From Bugulina stolonifera (Eukaryota > Bryozoa > Gymnolaemata > Cheilostomatida > Bugulidae), in NCBI GenBank assembly GCA_935421135.1, contig OW285197.1, positions 1,739,068-1,803,067 on the forward strand: a stretch of DNA of 64,000 nt, in the 5' to 3' direction. The stretch's first letter is position 1, and each line of letters opens with the position of its first letter. The notes beneath the pieces were generated by a model that ran no database searches, was not told the origin of the DNA, and worked only from the letters and a program-made list of their open reading frames with translations. The position numbers and the translations under genes were made by a program. Below are positions 1-12,312 of this stretch, piece by piece.

Positions 1-1996
1 TATCCACGTAACTCTCTGGTTTATGAGGCACCAAACCTCAAGCTCAATGTCATAGAGAGAGAATTCACTCTCATGCTAACTATACAGAGTCAGGTACCTG
101 CGGATCCTAGCCTCGGTCTCTTAGACAGTGTGCAGGTAGGTTGGGTATTACATGGGTTGTAAGATGTGGGAAGATTCTATAGTGACTCTACTTGCACTGT
201 CGGGACATCTAATAATCCATGCAGTAGATTTTGTAATCTATGAAACTAACTTTGGAGTTATCTGCTCCACCATAAATGTCTACATGAATATACAGTAAAC
301 TACATTACTAAAGAATGTAATCATCTTGTAGCTCCAACAAGTTCGCCCTAAAGAGAGTTCAAAACTTCTCTCAGTGAAATTCATGGCATTCTTGGAGTTG
401 CCCTCCCTTGTACAGTAATTTATTGCATAGACAACTTCAAATAATTTCTCAGTAGTATCTCTTGCCTTGCCTGGCCCACTCTGGTACTTGAATCTTATAA
501 TGAGTGACGTACATTGACCTCCACAACTGTACATTTCTACAGGTAGAGGTTGAGGAAGATCAGCACATTCTATCGCTCACAGCTGCCGCTCCTGCGTACT
601 TCAACCTTGACACCGGAGTGATGCCAACTAAAGGGAAGATATTCCAGCTAGTTGTAGATGTAGTCGTACAGTATCTAGTAAGTTGTCAGTCGGCCATCTT
701 GTTATCTATGTGCGCTGTAGTGCGACTGAGTGCGCATAACTGTGAAAGTTAACAACTTCATACCAGCATTGTTACATTAGTTTGATTTACATACAAATCA
801 TAATATTGTTACTTACAAAACACTTAAACGTGCTATTCGAGTTTAGCTCCGCCTTCTGGTAATCTAAAGTGTTTCAAACTATATTTTCTCTTGTAAGACA
901 GAAACATGAGTAAAGAGTTATGGTTGTACTCGAGTTGTCAATTGAGTAGACGACTCCAAGACAGTTATATCTCACTGTGTTCAATGCTCACCAATTCTTT
1001 CTATTATAATTCTAACTTAGAGGTCTGACACAGGCTGACAAGTGCTCCACTATATACTGTAAGAGAGGTGTAAAACTATACCCCACGAGCACATGTTTAT
1101 ACTAGGTCATGTGACTAACAGGTGCTCCACTATATACTGTAGGGGCGGTGTAAAGGTATACCCCATGAGCACATGTGTATACTAGGTCATGTGACTAACA
1201 GGTGCTCCACTATATACTGTAGGGGCGGTGTAAAGGTATACCCCATGAGCACACCTTCCTCAATGAGATAGCCAGTATCAGCAGGTACTTCAGGCAGGTC
1301 TACCTTGACATTGATCCCATCCGCAACGATGATTATGAGCATATCATCAAACTACTTCCTGTTCTCGTCAAATGTGCTAAACAGTTCGGTGAGTAAGAAG
1401 GCAGCACATGAGAGTTTATGCATTGCATGGTAGAACTACCTGTTTATTTATTGTATGTACTTTCTGTGTCACATGTACATGTATTATCACTACAATACGT
1501 ATTATTATTTTGCATGTTTATTGTTTATTATCTTAAATTTCACGAATCTTCTATTTCGCCATGCCAATCTAATTCTATCCAGTTAGTTAGTGAGGTGGAT
1601 AACTAAGGTTGCATGTATTTGACAGACGAGCTGATAGACCACACTGACACTGCAGAGGGTGAAGTAGAAAGAGTAAATGACAGTGAACGAGTGATGACCT
1701 TGACACCAGACGTTGCTGATGAGGAGGAGGATGAAGATGGAGAAGACACTGAACCGCAAGAGGAGGGACCAATCACAAGTAAGCATAGAACAATTGACCA
1801 ATCACAACACCTTATAGATACTGCTGAGTCTGACTCACTTACTGACTCAGAAACTGAAGAGCATATACAGTCTATAGCCCCAGAAAATGAGAGAGCAGGT
1901 GAATATCATACAGACGGCAGTCACCAGGCACATACCTCTATAAACTCAGACTATGAAGCTGAACAATCTATAGGGGGTCCAAAGGATGAACTATAG
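1..1996 (+). CDS. 3' part of an unrecognised gene with acidic tail ending KDEL (5' end outside window)
   Basis: Four coding exons join in phase: 1-135, 543-677, 1223-1388 and 1626-1996 (stop at the end). The first runs off the left edge. Donors are GTAGGT, GTAAGT and GTGAGT; acceptors end CTACAG, CTGTAG and GACAG. The 268 visible residues start with alternating hydrophobic and polar stretches that could be beta strands. A helical segment follows in exon 3 (FLNEIASISRYFRQVYLDID). The last ~120 residues are hydrophilic, with the acidic run DEEEDEDGED and the C-terminus GGPKDEL. I do not recognise the family. KDEL at the end is the classic ER-retrieval signal, but no signal peptide is visible because the 5' end is missing, so ER residence is only a possibility. 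Exon 3 begins inside the last unit of an 80-bp tandem repeat. The gene is read as real because three splice junctions keep one frame. Confidence 0.72.
1041..1275 (+). repeat. 80-bp tandem repeat, three copies, containing an exon's splice acceptor
   Basis: Copies start at 1041, 1121 and 1201 with an exact 80-bp period; the second and third are nearly identical and the first is more diverged. Each copy contains the CTATATACTGTA-type acceptor followed by about 27 bases matching the start of the next exon. Only the last copy (acceptor before 1223) leads into the open reading frame. Confidence 0.9.
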
Positions 1997-3061
1997 CAGA
2001 ACCTCATTGGCTAGTCTAGTATGTTACAGTGCATTTCATTGGCTAGTCTAGCATAGCTATTACTGTGACAGTATTCCATAAATGTTGTAAGTAAATAATT
2101 TCGCACCTCGACGCCACCCTCTCCATGCTGGTGGATTATTTAGACAACGGGATTCCTTAAATATGTTTCATAGAATTGTACTATGACAACTAGAAAAGGT
2201 TTCCTCTCATGATATGCATATTCATCTCAAGGGATCGCCTACAATATTGTCTATTTCCTGCATTTGAATCAACAAGTCTTTCTCGTCACTATCAGTCTCA
2301 CATAACTCAATTACAGACAATGAGCTCTATAATCGTTAGACGATGGCTTAGAGATCAAATACAAAATCTAATCTCTTTTCAAATCTAGTAGTTGCACTAC
2401 CTCACCTCATTCTGTTGCACTATAAGTACATGTACCAAGTTGTTGTCATTTTATTGCTCCGAGCGGTTTTGAAATTGGCCAATCCAAGTAGTCGAATAAG
2501 TCCTGTGACTCGGTGTACCTTATTTAGTAGTTACATTATGTTTATGACTATTGGTACTTTCCAATAGCAGACTTATCAAAATTTTTCATATTTTTTAACA
2601 CAAAATTGAATTTTTCTGTTGTGTTGTCTCTTACAACCACTGTCACTGTCTGTCATCACCTACCATCATCTGCCACTAACTGTCATCACCTGCCACTATA
2701 CATGTACTATTTATGTCACTATGTATTATCATAATTTCACCAACTATTTCTAACTGTCACTTGTCATCAAGTGCCCTAAGCACTCTTCCACTACCTGCTA
2801 CTACCTGGCGCCTGTACACCATATATGTCATGGGTTTATAAGACACTGGTACACCAGTTTCAGTACACAATACTGATATCAGTCAACAAATTTATAATTC
2901 AATAATATAATAAGTTATTATAGAATCTACATGTATTTTATTTTATTATGGTATGTATAATTAAATAAAACTATTTAAGTGCACAAATTAACTGCCTCTA
3001 TTATGTTCAAGGATTTCACTGAAATTACAACACGCATATATTATATACATGTAACTATATA
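1997..3061. other. Intergenic DNA, no gene seen
   Basis: AT-rich downstream flank of the first gene. There is a short degenerate stretch of CACCTGCC/CTGTCATCACC-like repeats around 2640-2770. An AATAAA lies near 2962, too far from the stop to be assigned confidently. No reading frame with exon-like character was found. Confidence 0.5.
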
Positions 3062-3069
3062 GCCTAGAC

Positions 3070-4435
3070 CAGGGGTTCTCAACCTTTTTCACACCATGGC
3101 CCACTTTGCTCAATCTACAATTCCCATGGCCCACAAGAGGTCACAACAGATAATGAGAAATCAGTAATTTTTAGTATATATAATATAGATGACTGTATTG
3201 GAAAGATTGCCATATTTGTATCAAGCCAGAAAAGGAAACAAATGAAAGTTAGTGAGAGCCTTGGCACTGATGTTTGCCTGCGAGTTATTCATATTGTGGT
3301 TCCACTTGAGATAAAGCACATCTGATGTCATGGGCTACTTCAAGGCGGTTCCTTGATTTAGTTTTCAACTGCACCATTGTAGAAAATCTTGACTCGCAGA
3401 GATTATGTTGTTGCGAATGGCAGTAACATCCTTAGACATTCCTTGGCTACTGATGGATAGCTGGATGCCATTCTGGGCCAAAACTGGTTGAGGGATACTG
3501 CAGCAAATAAATCTTCCGCCCCGGAATAATGTTTTAGTTCTATAAGCTCATCTTGCAGGTGATCTTCAATGTCCTCTACACTTGTGTTTGGAATGGATTT
3601 CTCAGTAGTTTCAGAGATGTAGGTTCCAGGTTAGGGAAATATTGCTGAAACTCATCTTTCAGCGCCTCAAGATGTGCAGTAATGTTCAACTTCAGCTTGG
3701 AATTTATTGGTTGAGCACCAATTAACTCAAACAGCTTCTGGAAGGAACTGAAGACTTCTGTCTTGCGCTTCCAATTCACCGGTTTCTGGGTAAATGCGTT
3801 GATTGCATCTATCAACTGGATAACAGTAGTTTCTGGGCCTTGGAGTTTCAAATTCAAAGTATTCAGATGCTCAAACATATCAACTAGATAGGCCAGTTGC
3901 TGCAGAAAGTAGTTGTTACTGAACTTGTCTTCAATTTTCTTGCTCTCCTTGATGAATTGCTGCAGTTCTTCCTCCAGTTCAAACACTCAGGCTACTACAT
4001 TGCCCTTAGAAAGCCAGCGTACCTTTGCATAAAAGAGTAGAGCTGTATTCTCTGCGTTCATAGTGACACAGAGTTTCTTGAATAACCTGGTATTCAAAGC
4101 ACTGGCCTTTACATAGTTCACCACCTTAATCACATAATCCAGAAAATCTTGAAGGTCACTGGGGGAAGTGTCTTGGAAGCCAATGCTTGTCGATGTGTCA
4201 TGCAGTGAAGCCCAATGCAATTGGGTGCTTCCCTTGGAACCAGAGACTGAAAGCCACTCCTGGACCCAAGCATTGCAGGAGCACCATCTGTGCAAACGCC
4301 ACAAAGAGTCCCATGACTCCTATTTACTTGTATACTATGTACTACATACTATGTATACTATGTATGTCCTGTGGCCCCTGAAAATCTCTGTTGTGGCCCC
4401 CTGGGGGGCCATTGGCTCCCCTTTGAGAACCCCTG
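3070..4435 (-). mobile_element. hAT-superfamily (Buster-like) DNA transposon relic with intact target-site duplication
   Basis: The element starts CAGGGGTTCTCAA and ends TTGAGAACCCCTG, a 13-bp terminal inverted repeat typical of hAT elements. It is flanked on both sides by the same 8 bp, GCCTAGAC (3062-3069 and 4436-4443). The pattern nnnTAnnn is the target preference described for the Buster group, and the encoded protein remnant resembles ZBED5/SCAND3/FAM200-type Buster-derived transposases. At 1,366 bp it is much shorter than an autonomous hAT, so it is internally deleted. The transposase reads on the minus strand and has a frameshift. Confidence 0.92.
3576..4304 (-). pseudogene. Broken hAT transposase fragment
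   Basis: On the minus strand, one frame gives DGAPAMLGSRSGFQSL, the DDE-region signature of ZBED5/FAM200-like transposases. After a frame change near 4170 it continues as ALNTRLFKKLC and TALLFYAKVRWLSKGNV, the conserved block before the hAT C-terminal domain. A stop near 3987 separates this from a 136-residue stretch (FELEEELQQFI onward) that continues the same protein. At least one frameshift and one in-frame stop mean no active product. The zinc-finger BED domain and the C-terminal dimerisation region are missing. Confidence 0.9.
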
Positions 4436-4561
4436 GCCTAGACTTTAGCTGCAGGCTGGATAGTTATAACCTAGCATAACCACAGTGACCATAGTCAGAC
4501 TCATCAAGCCAGTATATTCTCATAAGTTAGCTGGCACATGAATTATCTATTATTCTAGAAT

Positions 4562-4850
4562 TATATATTGTATTTTTAGCAAGGAATTTGTCTGTGAGCA
4601 GTCAGAGGCTTGTTTCAAATCCATGAAAATACCAATCCCTGACTGGGGTTTGAACCCGGGGCTTCTACGGCACCTAATCGCCTAGCACAGTGAACAGGAC
4701 ATGCTACCACTACACCAGCTAAGCAACCTTAGCGATCTGATTCGTAGAGGCCCCGGGTTCAAACCTCAGTCAGGGATTGGTATTTTCATGGATTTGAAAC
4801 AAGCCTCTGACTGCTCACAGACAAATTCTTTGCTAAAAATACAATATATA
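4562..4850. repeat. Inverted pair of tRNA-derived SINE sequences
   Basis: Two ~108-bp arms (4562-4669 and 4743-4850) are nearly perfect reverse complements around a ~73-bp spacer. Read on the minus strand, the left part has a pol III A-box-like TGGTGTAGTGGTAGCATG and a B-box-like GGGTTTGAACCC complement, i.e. a tRNA-like head. The right arm carries a second B box (GGGTTCAAACCTC) in the opposite orientation. A related copy lies at 21250-21370 and remnants at 5600-5700 and 49650-49740. Confidence 0.75.
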
Positions 4851-4929
4851 TGTATAGAAAATGGCCAAACCCCTGATATTCTAGAATTCTATGGTGTGGC
4901 CATGCAAGCAAGATTAAATACTTGAATTA

Positions 4930-5110
4930 TTCAAGGTTGCTATTCCTCTGTTGATTGGCTGTGAGGCGCTGCTATTCCTCTATTGATTGGCTGTGAGGTG
5001 CTGCTATTCCTCTATTGATTGGCTGTGAGGTGCTGCTATTGATCTGTTGATTGGCTGTGAGGTGTTGCTATTTATCTGTTGATTGGCTGTGAGGTGTTGA
5101 AATTGCTCTG
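4930..5110 (+). repeat. 32-bp minisatellite, about five copies, with CCAAT-box complement in each unit
   Basis: Units follow the form CTATTGATTGGCTGTGAGG with a 32-bp period. Each contains ATTGG, the reverse of a CCAAT box. The array grades into single-copy sequence after 5110. Confidence 0.85.
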
Positions 5111-5115
5111 ATTGG

Positions 5116-5860
5116 TTAGCATGGTTATCCTTGAGTTACACTCATGGATGGGTACGTTACTAATCTACAGAGTCTACTTCCTGTTTGTTGATTGGTCGAT
5201 GTTGTTTGAAAGCAAATCGTGGTGCCACATCCTGCCAGTGGCATCTTTTACCTCAGTAAGGCTTTGAACTAAAATGTAGGTGGGCACAACTCCTATATAC
5301 ACGCTGTATAAGTGCTAGCATTCCTTTAATCAATGGAGGTGGCGCTGCAGTGGGCGTCTGCTAAGACCCCGACTTGTCATCCTGAACCAAGTATTTCCTG
5401 GTTACATAATTAGATTATGTGTTTATTTATACTCTCCTACAATATTTGTAGTACATAATGTTTTTCTAAATAAACTGTATTATGGTTTTGGGTGATATCA
5501 CAACTTGTTAGTGGCGGATAGATATTGGTAAATTGGAATTGTTAACTACAGTAGTGTGTTAGGGGGCTTGGCCATTTTCTTATATATAATGATATGTGTT
5601 TTTAAGCAATGATTTTCTTTTTGAGCAGTCAGAGACTTGCTTCAAACCCATGAAAACACCTGCTCATGAAAATACTGCTAAAAACTAAATTCCTTGCTTG
5701 AAAATACATCATTAACTACGGTTGTGTATTTGGAACAGTTTTAATACCTTCTTATTACTTTATTATTTAGTCAATTATATGTTGGCCAGCATGTATAGTA
5801 TATGAATTATTTATTTTCTCAACCTTTTTGGATCATTTATTTATCTATATCTAACACTCT
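5116..5860. other. Intergenic DNA with a SINE remnant
   Basis: No coding exon recognised. Bases ~5600-5700 resemble the tail of the SINE at 4562-4850 (GAGCAGTCAGAGACTTGC and CATGAAAAC motifs) and form a short inverted arrangement of their own. Confidence 0.5.
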
Positions 5861-5861
5861 G

Positions 5862-6085
5862 TATCCTTCAGTTTCCTATATCCACCACTGTGTACCCTTC
5901 AGTCTCCTATATCCACCACTCTGTATCTTTCAGTTTCTTATATCCACCACTGTGTACCCTTCAGTCTCCTATATCCACCACTGTGTACCCTTCAGTCTCT
6001 TATATCCACCACTATGTACCCTTCAGTCTCCTATATCCACCACTGTGTACCCTTCAGTTTCCTATATCCACCACTATGTACTCTT
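5862..6085 (+). repeat. 31-bp minisatellite, about seven copies
   Basis: The unit, of the form CCTTCAGTCTCCTATATCC plus ACCACTGTGTA, repeats every 31 bp. Since 31 is not a multiple of three, it reads open in several frames; those frames are not genes. Confidence 0.88.
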
Positions 6086-6400
6086 TATTCCAGTATATAT
6101 TATCATCAAATAGACATAGATTTTGTATACTTTACTTTCCTATATAATTATTATGATCATACATAGCTGTGTCTATGCTGCCATCTCTACATTAACTCTA
6201 ATGTTATGCACTCAATTACTATAATCCTTTTAGTCAGCACTTAGTCTATCATCTCATTAGTCTGAGGTCCATGGTTGATTCATCATAATGTGAAGGGTCT
6301 CAAGTGCCCACCCCAATGTGCTAGTTGAATGTGCCGATTCCTCCATATCTGCCATTGCTACTCGCTAACACACTTTGAGTACAGCAGAACGTAAATCAAG

Positions 6401-8014
6401 ATGGCTTCCCCTGCAGCCACTGTAACGTCTTCTATCAATTCCATGTTGGACAAGTCAGTACCTCCAGCCTCTAGTGAAGACAGACTGAGTTTCTTAAGTG
6501 TGTTCAGAGACGGTGAGGGTAGGAATATGGTAAGTTTATTAGCTGTCTACTAACTGTACAGAGATTTGTTGACATATGTACTTATATTGTGATGTAGACC
6601 ACCAGTAATATGGCTGTCTAATACAAACTCGCACTTTATGGTTGTATTACAGCTGAATCCTGATAAACAGAAGCCACATGTTTACTTCCGAGCTATCTCA
6701 CCTCATCCAGTCAATCATATCCAAGGTCCATACGGAGGCTTGACTCAAGTGGAAATACATCCAGTACCCCGTCATGCTGTAAAGGTGATGGCTCCTAGAC
6801 TAGGTCAGGCTAAGTCACGTCGTCCAATGTTCTACCAACAGATGGCGCTCTCCGAATGTAACCTGGATAAGATCCAGTCTACGCCTTGTCTCTGTCACCT
6901 CAGTCTCTCAAACACGTGTATAGCTCACCGAGGAGCTTCGGGTGAGAAAGGGGAAGATCGCAACCAATCAGCTTCCAGCATAGAAGAGCTTGATGGATCC
7001 CAGGAACTAGACTGTAGCCTGAGGTAAGCTACTACTACATGTACATTCTATGTTCTATTGTGACATATGATAGTGGCAAAATATTGCCTTTGGTAGAGTT
7101 GGAAACACACAGGAGCATTGCATTGGGTGCATTGTCCGCTAACACTAGCTTCAACTGTTGGAGTCGATGATCAATATTAGCTTCACCTTGAGCTGCGGTG
7201 AAGCACTTCCCACTCCCCCCCATGCTCCTGTAAAAACTTAAATGTGCCACTTTATCCTGTATGACTGCTTGTGCATAAAGTTAGGAATGGTGTTATTACA
7301 ATGGATTTCCTGGGACTAATTCAGTCCAAGTCAGTGTTCGAAGTGAACCATTTGAGGTGGGTAGGCCTATGCTACCAATTAGGGTGCACCCATTTGTCTG
7401 CCAAGATAGCTTGATTTCAGATCTATAGAGACTCTTAAAATGTCTGTTTAAACATTGCTTAGAACAAAACACATGCGCTTCTGGAATAGCACCGTCTTAG
7501 CCAGCCGTAAACTCCCATGTACCTCTAACACCGATGTTTGTGTTTGTGCTCTTGCAGTGGAGAGGAAGCATTAAGTTGGAATGATCTCTGCAGCACCAGC
7601 GATTACTTGGATGAGGTCAATGTAGAGCTCAATGAGAATACTAATGACATTGCCAAGCCTTGTCAGCCCCATTCACCAATCACAATCAGGGTAGACAACT
7701 CCTTCTGTGAGTCTCATCAGAGAGCAGATAACTCCAAGGAATCTCAAAGTTCCTGCCCTACGTCTGCTGTAGCCTGTGAACTTCCTGTAGTGGTTAAAGA
7801 AGAATCGTCTCAGCTGACTCGTAAACCTGATTATGACATCTTCACTGACCTTCTCATGGATAAGGCAAGGTCAAGGCCCCAACCTACGCGGAACACAACT
7901 CCACGCTTGGCTAACCTTGTAACTACATTGTCATTTGATCTCCCAAATATGGCGGCTACCGTAGCTAAGGAAGAACGAGAGAGCAAGAAGTCTAAAGCTG
8001 GTCTACCGCAGCAG
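6401..8014 (+). CDS. Three exons of unknown function, probably the 5' end of the NOS1AP-like gene
   Basis: Exons 6401-6529 (ATG at 6401, 43 codons), 6653-7023 and 7558-8014 join in one frame: donors GTAAGT, GTAAGC, GTAAGT and acceptors TTACAG, TTGCAG. They encode 319 residues. The last donor is phase 0 and the next plausible acceptor in the same phase is at 14702, the first exon with clear NOS1AP homology. The region is hydrophilic; the best conserved-looking parts are HVYFRAISPHPVNHIQGPYG in exon 2 and DYDIFTDLLMDKARSRPQ in exon 3. I recognise no domain, and NOS1AP proteins normally begin close to the PTB domain. These exons are therefore either a lineage-specific N-terminal extension or a separate gene whose 3' end was missed. 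No in-frame stop is seen before the donor at 8014. No TATA box is evident upstream of 6401. Confidence 0.68.
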
Positions 8015-8109
8015 GTAAGTAGAGGTTATAATAATAATATGTGTGTGTATGTATGTACAAGCCGGAGGAGACAACTTCTAATATTGTGTATGTTAATATC
8101 TACCAGCTC

Positions 8110-9592
8110 TTGCTATATCATATGATGCATACAGTATATCATATGATACATACAGTATATCATAGGATACATACAGTGTATCATATGATACATACAGTAT
8201 ATCATATGATACATACAGTATATCATATGATACATACAGTATATCATATGATACATACAGTATAACATATGATACATACAGTATATCATATGATACATAC
8301 AGTATATCATATGATACATACAGTGTATCATATGATACATACAGTATATCATATGATGCATACAGTATATCATATGATACATACAGTATATCATAGGATA
8401 CATACAGTGTATCATATGATACATACAGTATATCATATGATACATACAGTATAACATATGATACATACAGTATAACATATGATACATACAGTATATCATA
8501 TGATACATACAGTATATCATATGATACATACAGTATATCATATGATACATACAGTATATCATATGATACATACAGTATATCATATGATACATACAGTATA
8601 TCATATGATACATACAGTATAACATATGATACATACAGTATATCATATGATACATACAGTATATCATATGATACATACAGTGTATCATATGATACATACA
8701 GTGTATCATATGATACATACAGTGTATCATATGATACATACAGTATATCATATGATGCATACAGTATATCATATGATACATACAGTATATCATAGGATAC
8801 ATACAGTATATCATATGATACATACAGTGTATCATATGATGCATACAGTATATCATATGATACATACAGTATATCATATGATACATACAGTGTATCATAT
8901 GATGCATACAGTATATCATATGATACATACAGTATAACATAGGATACATACAGTGTATCATATGATGCATACAGTATATCATATGATACATACAGTATAA
9001 CATAGGATACATACAGTATATCATATGATGCATACAGTATATCATATGATGCATACAGTATATCATAGGATACATACAGTATATCATATGATACATACAG
9101 TGTATCATAGGATACATACAGTATATCATATGATGCATACAGTATATCATATGATACATACAGTATAACATAGGATACATACAGTATATCATATGATGCA
9201 TACAGTATATCATATGATACATACAGTATATCATAGGATACATACAGTATATCATATGATACATACAGTGTATCATACGATACATACAGTATATCATATG
9301 ATGCATACAGTATATCATATGATACATACAGTATAACATAGGATACATACAGTATATCATATGATGCATACAGTATATCATATGATACATACAGTATAAC
9401 ATAGGATACATACAGTATATCATATGATGCATACAGTATATCATATGATACATACAGTATATCATAGGATACATACAGTATATCATATGATGCATACAGT
9501 ATATCATATGATACATACAGTATATCATAGGATACATACAGTATATCATATGATACATACAGTGTATCATACGATACATACAGTGTATCATA
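8110..9592 (+). repeat. 21-bp minisatellite, about 70 copies, with higher-order structure
   Basis: The unit is close to ATCATATGATACATACAGTAT and has an internal palindrome ATCATATGAT. Variants (CATAGGATAC, CATATGATGC, AACATAGG) recur in order, giving a 63-bp higher-order repeat that is clear around 8934-9000 and 9332-9395. Because 21 is a multiple of three, both strands carry long repetitive open frames, which I do not regard as genes. It lies at the start of the large intron after the exon ending at 8014. Confidence 0.95.
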
Positions 9593-11734
9593 CATGTATA
9601 TATATGGGGTGTACCAACACCCACCTCTGTTGCACATGTTATCAGCTACTGTAGCTATTTGTATACGAGTTGGGGATGAAACAATGGCCTGATCAAGCTT
9701 GCAAGTCCAATTTGGTAGCCATGCCTTGCTTTAACATAATTCACAACCCTAGTGGCACATGTAATTCACTCCAATGGGGTTACTTCAAACAGTTGGGTTA
9801 CTCCGACTCCGTCACCGACAATAGGGATCTCCAACACCGACTTTTGTGTTTAGACTACACCAACTTTGCCGGAGTTGGGCAGAAAAGATGGAGTCGGTGT
9901 CGGAGTTGGTGTAGTGTAAACGTACTTTTAGTAGGGGTACCTGGTTGCTAGCATACACAACATACTATGCATATTATGTAATGTATTTAAGAGAACAAAT
10001 AATGAATGAAATATTTATATATATATTTATGTATATAGGTTATATCATTGATCTAACTAGTTGTAGTTATAGTGGACATGAAACTGGTGTTACTGACTGC
10101 TTCTCTGTATACAACAATGACTCTCCCAGAGTTCCCAATTACAGGCACAGTGACACTAATGGGAGTTATCTTTCCTTCAATTGGGGGTGAATAATTTCAA
10201 TATACCATACAAAAGTTAGCCTGGCTGTTGACTGTAGGGTAGTGACCTTCAGGAGAACTGTGTCTCTATATGAAAGGCTATGTTCTACATATACTCTAAG
10301 GCTATTACCACTATCTATCCATTGATACTTACACTGTAGAAAAATGTATCTCCAGTTTGGAGTTGTCACCACCTACCATATTACATAGGTAATAGTGCAA
10401 TAAGCATGCGATTTTGCAACAGTTTGGCATCAGTAATCGCCCGTGTAGCATCCCCTTTACATTACTGCGATGCACTCATTTACTACTTTGTATACTAAGT
10501 ATATTATAATTATAATAATTATTGCATCCTATACACGATATTCTCATTGGAATGTGCTAAACACAGGGGCTGATAACTCCAGATTGTTATAAAATGTGTA
10601 TACAGCACCTTAGATGAGTTACTGACTGACCTATATAAACACTTGAGAATAGACAGGATATGAACTGTGTTAAGTTGTATACATATATTGTGTAGTACAA
10701 GGTAGAGACAGTAGACTATGTTATAGATAGCCTATGTTCCACGTACTACGTAATCTAATCTATGCGTTGACCTCGGTACACCACCCGACTCTATCCTATT
10801 CGTAGCTTTAGTTAAGGATGTGCGTGTGATTCTCATATCAAGTTCTAGGAAATTGGATAAATGGTTTACTCTATTAACTGAATAGTCTACTTGATGTCTC
10901 TGTGTACATAGTAAACATTGATCAGTCCAACTCTATTGATCTCTCGCTTATAGATAGACTACTGCCTCTCCTAATTTAACAAATTAGCCATGATTTAAAC
11001 AATTATTGTCTGTAATATACAGCAAATATAGGATGTTATAATATACATACATATACATATGGTATACACACTCAGTGTGCTGCCTTAGCACTGCCAGGGG
11101 CGTAATCACTCAAGTGTAAAGTGGTCAGCTATTAGTCAGCAGGCTGTGGCAGTGTTACCTGTCAATGGTAGTGTTACCAGCCGGTACAGGTGTTACCAGT
11201 CAGTATAGGTGTTACCAGTCAGTAGTAGTGTTACCAGTCAATAGTAGTGTTACCAGTCAGCGGTAGTGTTACCAGTCAGCGGTAGTGTTGCCAGTCAGTG
11301 GAGTGCCGTATTATTGCTACCAACTGGATGAAGGTGAGTGAGGGATAAGGTGGCTACACTTTGTTTGTCTGGTTTTTTAAGACTAAAATAATATATTTAG
11401 TGGTGTCTTTGTAGTAGATGGAGTCTCTCTGTGACAGTACTTACTGAGTATCCATGTATTAATACACGCAGTAGGTTTATACAGTGAAAACAGTCAAAAT
11501 TTAATCGTAGGCTCACAAATTTCTCCCTTTACTGCGTACTAGTCTTGGAGAACCTGAAAGCAATATAGGAAAAGTTCGCAAATAAATTTTTTTCAAGCAT
11601 CTAATTTGTGAGAGGTCATTATCAAGGTCGTCAACTCACAGCTCACTTTATAAGCAGTGATTCCAGAGCCGTTTATTGTCGGTCCTGCGTGATTCAGACC
11701 TCAGACCGCTGTTAGTAACAGATACATGTGCTTG

Positions 11735-11998
11735 CTAGATAGACCTGGAAGGTTTTGCTGTGTAGGCCTGGAAGGTTTTGCTGTGTAGGCCTGGAAGGTT
11801 TTGCTGTGTAGGCCTGGAAGGTTTTGCTGTGTAGACCTGGAAGGTTTTGCTGTGTAGACCTGGAAGGTTTTGCTGTGTAGACCTGGAAGGTTTTGCTGTG
11901 TAGGCCTGGAAGGTTTTGCTGTGTAGGCCTGGAAGGTTTTGCTGTGTAGACCTGGAAGGTTTTGCTGTGTAGACCTGGAAGGTTTTGCTGTGTAGACC
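11735..11998 (+). repeat. 23-bp minisatellite, about 11 copies
   Basis: The unit TAGACCTGGAAGGTTTTGCT plus GTG repeats with only a TAGACC/TAGGCC variation. Very low divergence suggests a young or homogenised array. Confidence 0.93.
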
Positions 11999-12210
11999 CA
12001 CCTACAATATTTATCTCTTTACGTTACCTTTACTTTTCTCTGTAGTCAAATCACACAACACTAAATTTTTTATCAAATTGGCTGGCAGCAGAGAGAGTAA
12101 ATTTATTCCATTTTTCTGAATTTGCTGACATCCCTGTAACTTACATATTCATTGTACTTGCTGTTAAACTCCCCAAAGATATTTGGCTTGCCAAAGGTCC
12201 ACTTAAACCC

Positions 12211-12312
12211 GCCACCTCCGTACCCCCTTCCCTACCCCTCTCTCTACCCCATCCCTACCCCCTCTCTACCCCTTCCCTACCCCGACTCTACCCCCCCCCC
12301 CTTCCCCCCCAC
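12211..12312 (+). repeat. C-rich low-complexity tract
   Basis: CCCTACCCC/CTCTACCCC repeats end in runs of 9-10 C. It reads as a proline-rich frame by chance. Confidence 0.9.

Noticed and set aside
4168..4479. Plus-strand frames across the hAT element
   Set aside because: Antisense readings of the transposase remnant and terminal repeat.
8093..9637. Minus-strand open frames of over 500 residues in two frames
   Set aside because: They are pure readings of a 21-bp repeat (7-residue periodicity), open in several frames at once, with no splice or promoter context.
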